Origin: Isoetes taiwanensis
Lineage: Eukaryota > Streptophyta > Lycopodiopsida > Isoetales > Isoetaceae
Direction: 5' to 3'
Assembly (NCBI GenBank): GCA_021234155.1
Contig: JAJEKV010000036.1
Location: forward strand, 8,383,426 to 8,447,425
Length of the DNA: 64,000 nt
Shown: piece by piece, positions 46,363 to 57,860 of the stretch
Numbering within the stretch: the first letter of the stretch is position 1
How the letters are laid out: the number at the start of each line of letters is the position of its first letter
Notes under the pieces: generated by a model
Seen by the model: the letters and a program-made list of their open reading frames with translations, nothing else
Databases searched by the model: none
Told to the model about the DNA's origin: nothing
Program-made: the position numbers and the translations under genes

Positions 46363-47759
46363 ACCTGCCATATGGAACCATTCTATTGGAGCGACATGGC
46401 AGGTGACATCAATCCTAACCTGTAGATGGCCAAACCCTAACCCTAGGCCATTTTTTTGGCTCCAACACTCTGGAAACTCTTTTCGCGCGCAAAACTTCGT
46501 TTCAAGAACCGTCTGCTGTGGCATAGCATAGCACCGCAGCCCCCAAAGCGTGTGCGCATCAATAGGAGTGGGAGTTACTTCGGCGACCTCGAAGACCATG
46601 GAGACGCCGGGAATAGGAGGGAGTTCCTCAGGAGCAAGTATTTTGGATTAGAGTTCCTTGTAGATCATCTGGAAGTTAGGACTCCAGATGAGTCAGCATT
46701 TCGTGTCTCTAGTAGAGCCTTCCTAGAACCCTTAGTCTAGATTTTGAACCCTAATCAATGAACCCTAACTGTAAGTTAGATGTATATGATTAGTTTAGAT
46801 GATCTTCTCATTATTATTATGTTATGTGGATATGAGATGTTGGTTGTTCATGTTTGCTCCTCTTGGAAGGGGGGTAGAGACCTAGTAGCCATTACTTAGT
46901 GATGCTTCTAGTTAGACCCTTAGTTCCTATTATATGTGGCCTGGGCACAAGAACCCACCCGGCTATGGGGACTATAGAATGACTGAGCACTATGTAACGG
47001 GGCTAGTGGCTAAAAGGATGGGGGTCCTTGATGAGCGTGGCTACTGGGGACCCATAGCAAGATAGGCCTATGGCCGGTCACTTCGTGTGTGCGGGGCATG
47101 GGTCCGAGACACCCTCTGGATCAATGGTGCCGCCCTGATGCTCAGGAGTTGCAGGTGTTAGCCTGGCTCCTGTTTTGGGGGGTTCAGTCGGGGAAGAATC
47201 GTGTGCCATCACGATTCTCTAGCTTCCCTTGGAACCGTTAGACCCCGGGAAGGGGAGATGGAATCTTTCTTGCCTCAATGGACGGGAGAGATGCAACCCT
47301 GGAGTAGCCTCGAAGGGTGATACCTCGAGGTTGCGTATCTGGCAGGATACAGTCACGCCAGAATTCGATCTAGCCAGTCTGCATAGTGTGCACAGGAGGG
47401 GCAGATGGAGCGGACTACCCTAGCCATTGTCTCTAGCCAGCCCCGCCAGTGTTATGATTCGGTCTATTCTATTTTGTGGCCTAGTCATCAGTCAACCTCC
47501 CATGAGTTTGAGTCTTGGGTAGGAGCTCTCATGTTTTATGGCATATGTTTAACTTTATTGTATCTTTGGATATATGGATGTGCTATCCTTCGTGGTAGTT
47601 TGATGTATTGCTATTGCTAGTTCTGATATTGTTTATGCTTCCACTGTTATAGGAGCCCATAGGGGAAGGGCGCGCAAGACACCTTCGTGTCCCCCTTCCC
47701 GCACTGGAGATACCCTGGAGTGCGAGATAGACAGAGGGCCCATGCGGTCGAAGGACCGG
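46363..47759. other. GC-richer region, possible retroelement or untranslated DNA
   Basis: No gene family is recognisable. CAAACCCTAACCCTAGGCC at about 46431 is only two telomere-like units. From 46950 to 47750 the sequence is richer in GC (for example GGGGCATGGGTCCGAGACAC and CCCCTTCCCGCACTGGAG) than its surroundings, as LTRs often are, but no paired copy or primer-binding site can be seen in the window. Confidence 0.35.
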
Positions 47760-48560
47760 ATGGGGGAATTCATAGAATCTAAGGGAATCTAAGAGAATCT
47801 ATGTAGAAACTTGGGGAATCTAGAGGAATCTTGGAATAATCTTTGAAAATCAAGGGAATCTCAAGAGAATCTTAACGAATCTATGGGAATCTCAAAAGAA
47901 TCTAGGGGAATATAAGAAAACCTTCAAGAAAGGTTTAATAATCGAGGGAAACCTTGATGGAAGCTTAGAGATCTAAGGGTATCTTCATAGAACTTAAGGG
48001 AATCTAGGAGAATCTATATAGAATCTTGGGGAATCTAGAATCTTCAAATAATCTTTGAAAATCTAGGGGAATCTTTATAGAACCTCAAGAATCTAGGGGG
48101 GTCTTTGTGGAATCTTAGGGAATCGCGGGAGATTCCAAGGGAATCTTGATAGAATCTACAGGGGAAGTGTTCTACAGGGGAATCTTCATAGAATCTAAGG
48201 GAATCTAGAAGAATCTACATGGAATCTTGGAAAATCTAGAGGAATCTTAGGATAATATTTGGGAATCTAAGGGAATCTTAAGAGAATATTTAAGAATCTA
48301 AAGGAATCTAGAGGAATCTTGGGATAACCTCTGGAATCAAGGAAATGTCAAGAGAATCTTAAGGAATCTATGGGAATCAAAAGAATATAGGGGAATCTAA
48401 GAGAATCTTCAAAAATTGTTTGAGAATCTAGGGGAATTTTGATGGAATCTTAGAGAATCTAGTGGAATCTTGGTAGAATCTAAGGGAATCTAGGAGAATC
48501 TACCTAGAATCTTAGGGAATCTAAAGGAATCTTCAGATAATCTTTGAAAATCTAGGGGAA
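47760..48560. repeat. Degenerate GGGAATCTA minisatellite
   Basis: About 800 bases consist of variants of AAGGGAATCTAGGAGAATCT, with GAATCT recurring roughly every 8-16 bases. A higher-order period of about 300 is visible: TAGAATCTAAGGGAATCTAG recurs near 48000, 48190 and 48475. It carries no gene and ends abruptly at the CACTA-like terminus. Confidence 0.9.
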
Positions 48561-48569
48561 TCTTTGTAG

Positions 48570-49246
48570 CACTACCACCCCAAAACTGGGTCCACATGTT
48601 GTTTTTCAGTGTCTTTTTTGCTAAAAAACAACACCAAAAAACTACGTGTTGTTTTTTGTCCGGATTTGCTAGAAATGACGTGTAGTTTTTAGCCAAATTT
48701 TTATACATGTAGTTTTTTTTGTTAAAAGTCTACACGTAGAGTTTTGTCAAAATTATCTACACGTAGGAATTACACGTGTGTCTACATGTTGTTTTTTAGA
48801 AGTAGATGTGGTTTTCAAGTGTTGCTTTCCTAAAAAATAGATACGTGGTTCTTTGTAAAGCTAAAAAGGCCACATGTCGTTTTTAACTGTTATTTTGTAG
48901 AAAAACAACACTAAAAAAACACGTATAGAATTTTGTCCGATTTTGCTAGAAACTACACGTAGTTTTCTGTTTTTTTCTTTTAACTATGTTGTTTTTAAAT
49001 GTTGGTTTCCTAAAAAAAAACACGTGGTTTTTTAAAATAGATGTTGTTTTCGAGTATTGCTTTAAATAAAAACCATATTGGTTTTATATAAATATTTATT
49101 TTCAAATGTAGTTATAAAAAAATTAACACGTCATTTCTTAAAAATAGCTATTGTTTCATGTGTTGTTTTTGTAAAAAATAAAAATAAAAAAAAACACTAG
49201 AATTTACAAAAACAACGTGCATTTTACCAAATAAAATATTTAAACA
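48570..49246. mobile_element. CACTA-like transposon terminus with subterminal repeats (1)
   Basis: CACTACCACCCCAAAACTGG begins at 48570 and matches 62055 onward. CACTA transposons start with CACTA and carry arrays of short subterminal motifs that bind their transposase. Here (T)ACACGT(A/G)GTTTTT and ACATGTTGTTTTT recur in both orientations, about 15 times. Helitron 2 cuts the element at 49247. The opposite terminus is not identified, so the superfamily assignment rests on the terminus and subterminal pattern only. Confidence 0.6.
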
Positions 49247-49960
49247 CTAGTAATGGTGCCCAGCGTTGCTGGGCATAAGTTGGGAGTCATTTGTAAACCC
49301 AAGAAGGAAGAAGGCTGCGGAACTATAAGCAGTTTTGATCATTGCAATATTCTAAAATTTGGTTCTATATTAGCGATGACCATCCTAAGAAGCATAATAT
49401 TGTCATGAGAAACTAACACTATCAATGTTCGTATATGTCTTATTGGCCAATCTTTTTGGCAATGTAAATGAAGAATAACATTGGCAAAGATTTTATTGCG
49501 GCAAGAAATCCCAAAATAAAGGCAACTTCAATCTCAGCTCAACTTTTATTTAAATAACATTTTTGCGATCAACATTTTCTTTCTCTAGGGCATAAAAACT
49601 TTAACCCCTTGTGTTCTTTGTACTTTATTTATCGACATAAAGCTAAAGCTACGTTGAAGAGGTATCAAAGTTGGATGCCCTTCTATTTTATGGTGCATTC
49701 CTTCCTCTAAGAAAAACCATTGTTAGAGTCTGCCCATCTAAAAATACTGCTAAGACAATTCCAGGAGAATATGTCTTGTTGGATGGTACATTCTTGCTAG
49801 AAAAAAGAGTTCAAAGCAAGCATTTTCCATATGGTAAGATCATGTGTTACATGCACTCATTTGCATGTCAACGCTATGAATAATTATCTATCTGAAACTG
49901 CCATATCCATTGCATATAGCACATTGTCAAGATACACAAATAAATGTCCTTATGATTACA
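49247..49960 (-). mobile_element. Helitron 2, 3' portion
   Basis: CTAG at 49247-49250 with A before it, then TAATG and the hairpin GCCCAGCGTTGCTGGGC, give the plus-strand view of a minus-strand Helitron 3' end. Helitrons 3 and 4 interrupt it after 49960, and it resumes at 56502. Its 5' end may lie near 57860, where CACATAATATTAAA and a GGATCCAGATCTAAG segment resemble the family 5' region, but that is uncertain. Confidence 0.6.
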
Positions 49961-52731
49961 CTAGTAATGGTGCCCAGCGTTGCTGGGCATAAGTCCAGAG
50001 CGTGCAAATGTTTTGGCCACAATGAGGAAAGCATGCATCTTGTAAAAATAAAAGATGCGATCTTTTGTTATAACTGATGTGGTCTTTTGTGATTAGTTGT
50101 ATTATGGATATCAATATGTTGCAATATGTATGTTGAATGAGGCATATGTTGTTAATAGGAAATGTGTAAAATGTTCTAAGGCTTTAATTGTATATTCCCA
50201 TCTTTTGTTAGTTCTCACCACATAATTGATGTGGTCTTTTGTTAATTCTCACTGCATTTGAGAATAAATCGATATGTGTCTGACGTATTTCAGCATAGAT
50301 TAGTTGTATTATGGATACCAATATGTTGCAATATATATGTTGAATGAGGCATATGTTGTTAACCAATGTTTGAGTTGCTCTTAAAAAACATATTCACACA
50401 AATGTTTCATGTTTATTGTTATCTTTAGTGAGTTTATAACTGGTTTCCAACTTTTGGTAAATGCGTACAATGCAGAGTTATCCCAGGCCGTTGGAACTTG
50501 GGCATGCTTTATAAACCTTAAATCTTTGTCAAAGATAGTCACTTTGCATCATGCAAAAGCAACAAAGATTCTATTTGCAAAGGACATATCCTTTAAGTTT
50601 AAGAACGTCTAAAAGTCTATAGACCGTACTTATTTAATTTATAAGAACTTGCAATCCAAAATTCAAACTTAAAACAGTTACATAAACCTATAGGTTATTC
50701 AGATTGCAAGTTGCATGCAACCTATTTGCAGATGCAACTGCATGAAGTGCAGCAGATCTGGTATATTCTTTGACCTCTCGAGCTTCAGGTTCTCTAAATT
50801 TTTGTAGGCATAGAACATGCTAGCAGCAAGGCAGTAAAACACCATTGGGAGTCCATATGCCAAAACTACAAAAGCCAGCAAGTCATGCCAATTGGAGATG
50901 GGTGCAAGAGTGACGGATCATCCTATGCCAACAAACAGCCATAACAATAAATTTATTTACACCTATATACATGTGCATGTGCTTTTGTTGGCTGCGAAGA
51001 GAAAAAAATATTATCATGCCAACATCATTGATTCCCCAATCCACGCAAAATGCTCTAGATTCTTTATATACAACATGGTTTGAATTCACTATAAGCTATG
51101 AAGGAACTAACATGGGCAAATACAATAAAGCTAATAAAAACATAACAAAGCAGAAGCCAGAACCTGATCAAAGACCTTTGTTACTCTTTTCTTATTCAGC
51201 AAAAGAGTTGCTGTCTCCATAGAGGTTGTTTGCTACCTTGATTTTCTTCAACCTCTGTCTGGTCTCATAGCACCACTTCAAAACCATGAAACAATCCTTG
51301 TGCACATTATAAAATCAAAATGGGCTGCTTCAGATAATCTGTTTCATAAACACATCTCACAGACTTCACGGTCATTGGAAAATAAACCATTGCTCTCCTG
51401 CATTAATGCTGCCAATTGTAGCACCACATGAAAGACATGAAACAATCCTTGTGTTCTACACACCTGCATTAAAACAATGCAATCAAACTTAATCATGGAA
51501 AGGCTGCTTTTGCCCTCTGCCATGTTCATATATCCCAAAGAAGGCTTGAAATATTGGACACAACCACAAAAGAAACTATCTTGTAGATTGCAAAATAAAG
51601 CCTGAGATTTTACCTTCTAAAACTAAAGATTGAAGTGTACTGGAGTTCCTAATATCATATCTAAAGCAGCAAGATTTAAATAGAGTCAGATAATAAAGAT
51701 GTGCATGGTAAATATCCCGCATGGTGATTCTCATAAAGGTTGTTGCTTGTAGTCTCTGCTGCAAAAGTCTGGTAGTGTATGTTATGGTGGATGACACCAT
51801 ATCCAGGCTGTCTAAAACCTCCCAAGAATGGAACGAACAATGCTGAATATATAACCATGGCCCAGCTATGTCTATGGCCGCAAGAGAGAGCTCAACTTAG
51901 AAAAGCTCGTTCACTGACCCTCCTGCAACTGGGAAATTCAGAACCACAGTTATGGAAGCTTAATCGGTCTGCTAAAGAAGAGCTTGACAATGGGCTTACC
52001 GCTATTGCGCTCCAAATCGGTGAACTTAGCTAGGTTTTGGCACCTTCTAAATCTTCCATTCAGGTCAAAGCAGGCTAGAATAGGATCCGGTAACCTCGCG
52101 AAATTCACTGCCTCCTCCAACCTCTCCAGACAATGTTTCTTTCCTATGCCTGTAAGTAAAAGAGGAGAAAAATAGGCCGACTTCTCTGTAGTGGACTCTT
52201 TTTGTAAGTCAAATACGAAGCTTGTGTCTCTCGACAATACAAATAGTGCAGGAACAGAGCAAAATGGGCACCATTCGCATGAGCGCACTCCTGCTGGCAT
52301 CAAGCACCAGAATAGAAATCTTCTTCGCAGGGACTCCCGGAACTCCCCCCTTAGAGATCCATAAACAGGGCCCTGTTTACTAACCCTAAAGCTTTTGAAG
52401 CCTTATCAGAACTTCTATACTTGGAAGTGATGTTCGGCCAGCAACCAGCTGCATCACCAAGCAAAGCCGCCATAGCTGCTTCTCCTCTGAGACTTTACAA
52501 ACAAACTGCAGAGACTCCAGAATGAGCACGATCCCATTTGGTCCAGGGCCGCCGAAAATAACCGCATGACCTTTTTGTTTATTTTCAGGTTCCTAGGTGT
52601 CCGCATGACCTTTTTGTTTATTTTTAGGTTCCTAGGTGTTTAAATCTCAACCATTAAATCTTAACTCTAAATCTCAGCCGTTGGATCTAGGGCTGGGTCC
52701 AACACTTACACAATAACTTTATAATATAGGA
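49961..52731 (-). mobile_element. Helitron 3, head-to-tail with Helitron 4
   Basis: The 3' end is CTAG plus the GCCCAGC hairpin at 49961-49990. The 5' end is TCCTATATTATAAAGTTATT (minus strand, ending at 52731). No replicase is encoded. A minus-strand segment at 50699-50900 reads DLLAFVVLAYGLPMVFYCLA and 51950-52303 holds a 117-codon frame. Both look like captured gene pieces without a family match. The 5' terminus directly touches the 3' terminus of Helitron 4. Confidence 0.8.
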
Positions 52732-55700
52732 CTAGTAATGGTGCCCAGCGTTGCTGGGTATAAGTTGGAAGTCTGTAAATGTTTTGACCGCAATGAGAAA
52801 AGTGTGCAGTAACCTTTTATTACAACAAAAATATCCAAACATAGTAATAGTGAGTGTTGCTGAGGATTAGTTTGAAAAAGAGCGATGTATTTACTCTGGA
52901 GTTAAACTTTTATTGTTGACATCTTGGAAATTACATATTGAAGAGGTTATACACCATTACTCATACTAAAAATAATGCGTAGCATTGCTGGGCAAACGTT
53001 GAAAACCTATCAACAATACGTGATCTTGTTGACATGAGGACTTTGACATGGAAACTTAATAACAATTTGCGATGACCAAATGCATGCTAAAGCAATGTGT
53101 ATGTATCGTATTTTATATACTTATAGTAAGGGTGCCCAGCCTTGCTGGGTGTGTAAATGTTTTGACCACAAAAAATATGCAGTAATAATTCAAATTTTAT
53201 AACTTTTTATTTTAACAAAAATATCCAAAGATTTAACATTTAAAAGAAACTTAGCTCCTTCACGTTAGATAATGTTGCATCATTATCTTTGAGAGCTGTG
53301 AGTAGAACAAAATAATCCTTGTTCATAGCAAGCCTGAGTGTGAGTAAAGTGTTAATCTGTGCAGGTTTTGGGGTGAGGCTATAGTAAGAGTGTATCACTC
53401 TTTATGAGGCTTGGCATATGGTGGGACATTGTAAATGCTTAACCGGAATTATCATCCTTAGTATGCATAGAGATCGTATCAAAATGTTGTGGTGAAACAC
53501 TAATGTCGAAATATAACATGTGAATCATGTGGGATTGTTATGAAGTTGAACGTTAATAATGTCAATGTTATAGTGCGGCTACTATTATGATATTACTATA
53601 GCAAAGTGTAATGTCCTCTTACATTTGGATGTTATGGTCCAATTTTTTCTAGCTTTGTTTACCTAGAAAAAGTTGGAAACCACTTAATACAGAGCCAAGT
53701 TATTATGGTTCAATTCGAGCATTGTTTGCCTAGGCGAAGTTGGAAATATGTTAATGATAAAATCAAGTCACCATTTGGAATGTTATCCCATGTTTTGTAA
53801 TAGTGATAAGTAGTTTGTTGTCTATAAAGCAATTCTCCTTCAATAAGTTACACAAAGTAGCACAATTACAAAATACCCAATCACAAAATCACACATAAAG
53901 CAATTTAAACAAATTGTGATCAGTGGTGCCTTATCCCAATATTTTACAGCTCACAAACAAACATAAATTAAACAAACATGTAAGTCCCTATTTCTTTAAT
54001 CCATGTTCAAAGGGTGATTCATATTCAAGTTGGAATCTCCATTTCTTTAATCCATGTTCATATTCAAGTGAGTACCTCTTCCTTCCTTCAAGTCCCTGTA
54101 TATTTATTTGCACAAATAATCCATATTATCAGAGCATGCTCCAAGTAGTTATCTTGAATTTCTTTTCAGTTCGGTTAGGCAAATTGTAAGTTGTGCCTTA
54201 GATATAGAGATTTCAGTAGACCTCGGTTTAAAACGTCGTCAAGGGATCCTCCTGTAACATAACAAAAGCACTAAAAGAACACTTCCAAAACATAGAAAAG
54301 ATAAAGAACGTAACGATGCCTTCATTTAATGGCCCCATTCCACATGATTTCATAGCTCTGATCTACTTGGCAGACCTTTAAAAAGAAAAAGAAAGTGAGT
54401 TTTAGACATACATTAATATTGGAGTTGGTATCTAGACAAAAGCTTGAAGAGTCTTCTTGTGATCCTTGGAGGCAGAATAATCGACTGTATAATCTGCTCC
54501 TTAAACACTTCGCAATAAAAACATAGACCACGAAATTGATAAAGCCTATGACTGCAAGGAGCCAGTAGAAGTTGCTTGGCAATCATTCCGAATTCGAACC
54601 ATGCTTGATTATTCCATTGACAACAGAACCAATGGCACTGCTTAAAAATAGCCTAGAGAATTAGACACAACCATGACAGAAGTGGGCATGTTGTGTAGGC
54701 TCTCAGGAGATTCACCATAGTAGAAATCTAGCAGAAATGTGAAGAGATCTGCAAGTCCAAAGCAGGAATATTGCAAATAAATCCAAAACACACTCATTGG
54801 AAGAATTGCTATGGGATTGTTTCGCACATGATGGCTGGTGGCCACTCTGATCCTTTGTCTTTATAAATGCTGCCATTACCATGGTGAAGCATGATAGGAG
54901 ACTGCAAGCAAAAGGAGGACTGCAAACAGTCAGAAGAACCAAGGCAACTGGAAATGTGAAATGATGAGTTAGTGTTATGTGTACTGTTTGTGTGTATTGT
55001 ATAGCAAGGCTCTGTCCATGTGTTGTCATCCATTGTGCCTATATCCTGCAAACAACAAATAAGAGCATAACTATTGAGAAGGAAAAAGTTAAATATGAGA
55101 AACCAAGAAGAAACAAAGCTGGAGAGTAAGGGCGGAGCAATGCAGAAAGAATGTAGCTGCTTTAAGAGAGGAATGTAGTAGCTAATTGTCGTTGACAGGG
55201 GTATATTGCAGATAGAAATAATGATACCAATGTCTGGCAAATGGTACATTCTTTAACTCCACAATGACACTTTTTACAACAATTTGCAGGCATTAATTAT
55301 ACGGGGATAGGCGAAATGCTAGCTGCCAAAGCTCCTTTCATGGATGTTTCAACAATATATTAGCCTTATGCTTCCAAAGCAGCCTTGTTTAGATATTATC
55401 ATGGAGAAGTTTATTATGTAATTTTGGCCTAACCCATAAGAGGCTTGAGGGAGCCATATCCGATGCGGCAAGCTAGAGTTCGGGGCCTTCTTTTCAGGAT
55501 CAATCTTGGCTGTCTCAACACATTGTTAAATCTGGCCTTAAACTTTGCAATGTAGGTTGCACTGCATGAAGCTCCATTGCAAAATAGAATCCAGTTTAAT
55601 GCTAACCTTGTAAATTCATGTGCAAGAAGGAAACACAGTTTTAGCAATGCACCCTCTCTTAAAAGGCCTGCATTCACATTCTTACTTGCCACACTCAGCT

Positions 55701-56501
55701 CTTCTTTGCAAGTGGCAGATGCCATATCAGGTGTCAGTCTGCTCCAGCAATTATTCTTAGGACTACAGCCATCTTCTAAAGTAACTGAGAAGTTCAAAAA
55801 CAAAATTACAACAAAGGGACGAAGAAACCATACCTTGCATGTCTTGAAGAATTGGCTCAGTAACTTATGATGAACAAAAGCACCAAAAGCGCAAAAAATA
55901 TTTCTAAAATGCCACAGCCATCTCCTCGTATCATTTCACATACCACAAACAATAAAAATCAAGAGCAAATGGTGTCCCGCTTTTGATGCTACTAACTCGG
56001 CCAAGAGTGCAGGCCTTGCAGACCTTGTGCATGGCTATTTAACCCAGAATCATGTGAGATCGATGACCTAGCAAGGAGTTCATCCTTGGAAGCTGTACAG
56101 ACTCGCATGAATTGCAGGTAATCATAAACGAAAGGGAGTTTTTAGGGTAATCGACCTGGGCCATAATGCTAAAAAGAATGAAGCCTGAAGATCCAAGTTG
56201 CTGCGGGATGCTGATGTGCAGATCCACTTTTTCGATCATTTCTCTACTTCTATAGTCAAACGCCAGATCTGCTTATTCGCACTAAATCATCTTTGAGTGT
56301 GAGCTTGAAGAGCAGGCCGCTTAGCTCTGGGGAATAAATCATCTTCATCGATCTGGAGATAAATCACTTCGCCTTTTTTTTTTGTCCTTCCTGTTCGTGA
56401 CCGGATTGGATTTGATCTCGACCGTCAAATCGAAGATAAAATCTGGGCCGCCCAAATTAGGGCTGGGTCCAACACTTACAGAATAACTTTATAATATAGG
56501 A
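52732..56501 (-). mobile_element. Helitron 4, carrying an NPF transporter fragment
   Basis: It begins with CTAG and the hairpin (52732-52760) and ends with the same 5' sequence as Helitron 3 at 56501, followed by T. Taking out Helitrons 3 and 4 leaves ATTACA joined to TAAG, an A/T target as expected. Further 3'-end-like hairpins are nested inside at about 52975 and 53127 (GTGCCCAGCCTTGCTGGG), each with similar following sequence. The interior carries an NRT1/PTR gene piece and the segment shared with Helitron 1. Confidence 0.8.
54420..54901 (-). pseudogene. NRT1/PTR family (NPF) transporter 3' fragment
   Basis: NPF proteins are 12-helix proton-coupled nitrate, peptide or hormone transporters. 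Downstream of an acceptor-like TTGCTTGCAG the minus strand reads LLSCFTMVMAAFIKTKDQ. After a frame change it reads PMSVFWIYLQYSCFGLADLF, FYYGESPESL, SLGYF, SVVNGIIKHGSNSE and SNFYWLLAVIGFINFVVYVF. These are the conserved last helices of the family in order. TGA replaces the usual Trp after GSNSE, TAA follows SLGYF, and at least one more frame change exists. The earlier two-thirds of the gene is not seen. It lies wholly inside Helitron 4, so capture is likely. Confidence 0.88.
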
Positions 56502-57860
56502 TAAGAATTTTTTGCTGGCTTATATTTTGGTTGTTCTTAGGTTCTCTTAGAAAAGCCTTTTTGGGGATCGAACCCAAGAAGTCCATGAGGCATAGTAATT
56601 TTTAAAGCATAGAGTTCTTCCAAAGTCTTCTTTTGTTTTTATTCTTATTTATAGTTTTTTAAGCCTAAGTTCGAGCTTTCAATGTTTTTGAACATTGATT
56701 CCTTTGTTTCAGATGAAAACTTAAACCTTTATCCAAGTTAAACGCTAGCTTGCTAACAATGTGATGGTGCATTTCACCCTAAGACACCATACTAAAGATT
56801 GCCACCATTTCTGCCATGTCCTGCTAGGTAGTTTTATGTTCAAAAGCTATAGGCCATAAAAATAGGGATAAGACAAAAAAAAAAATTCTCACTTGTTACT
56901 GCTTTGGACCAGCAATCCTTCGACGGGGATAGTTTCTGCCCCCATAAATCCATATCCTTCAACTGTAGCCTTTTTGAAACTGATGCCCATCCCTGCGAAC
57001 TTTCTTCCAACCCTTGCTGTATCTGCAATGCCCAAAGTAAGAAAAATGTGGGAGGGGAGGGGACACAGATGCAGAAAGAAAGAAAACAAACAATGCAGCA
57101 AATCCACAAACAATGCAGCAAAGAAAAAATCTTTGTTGGAGTAACAGCTGTTTAAACAGGCCGTTCCTGCGGATCGATTGCGGCTAACAGATGCAAACCG
57201 AGCAGAACCTCAGCTTCTGCAAATGTAGACCTGTGTAAATGTAAAGCCTCATGCGCTTCTCACCAATGCTTCTGACCTAGCCTCTGCAAATCCTAACCTC
57301 AGCAAATCTAGATGGGGATGCCTCTGCCACTGCCTCAGCAAATCTGGATGGAGATGCAGACGCCCTGAAGATGCAGATTGAAGGAGATTGAAGGTTGTAA
57401 CCGCCCCTGCTCGCAAAAGCAAAAACCGCATCAGAAGCTCTGGCCGACAAGAACGGCATGCTTCGTGGCCTGGCTCCAAGATTTTTGCACACCTATCCCT
57501 CCAGCCGCCTCTTCCGGCATGCACCCGGCCCCCTGCCCAGCACCCTGTCAAAACTATGAATCCGGCATTGATATGAACCCTGGCGTTGATATGAACCCTG
57601 TCAAAACTATGAACCCTGGCAGATCCGGATCTTTGAAGAGAAGCAAAGAGGTCCAGCAGAACATGATCAGAAGCTTAGAGATCGGAGAATGGCCAGGAAT
57701 CTGAATTTAGAAAAGAAGAAGGGGATTGGAGCCCGCCAAAAAAGCCCGCCGCCCACCGCCAAAGTGTTCGACCAATGAGATAGAACGACGAGGATCCAGA
57801 TCTAAGCCCTTGGTTTATTTTTTATCCGACGGCCCTTATAAGTTTTCACATAATATTAAA
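56502..57860. mobile_element. Probable 5' part of Helitron 2
   Basis: This lies beyond Helitron 4 and precedes a family-like 5' region near 57780-57860. It contains one exon-like segment (56893-57022) and GC-rich sequence at 57240-57620 in which AGCAAATCTGGATG.AGATG is tandemly repeated. The frames at 57249-57704 come from that repeat and are not called as genes. Confidence 0.45.
56893..57022 (-). pseudogene. Possible captured 130-bp exon, gene unknown
   Basis: On the minus strand a 130-bp open segment is bounded by TTGCAG and GTGAG, consensus splice sites. One frame reads DTARVGRKFAGMGISFKKAT then VEGYGFMGAETIPVEG. Another reads QQGLEESSQGWASVSKRLQL. I recognise neither. Its placement in the probable Helitron 2 5' part fits exon capture. 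Confidence 0.4.

Noticed and set aside
46431-46446. Telomere-like CCCTAACCCTA
   Set aside because: Only two units, far too few for a telomeric or interstitial telomere array.
57249-57704. Overlapping frames of 60-108 codons
   Set aside because: They lie across a tandemly repeated GC-rich segment in Helitron-derived DNA, with no domain and no agreement between strands.
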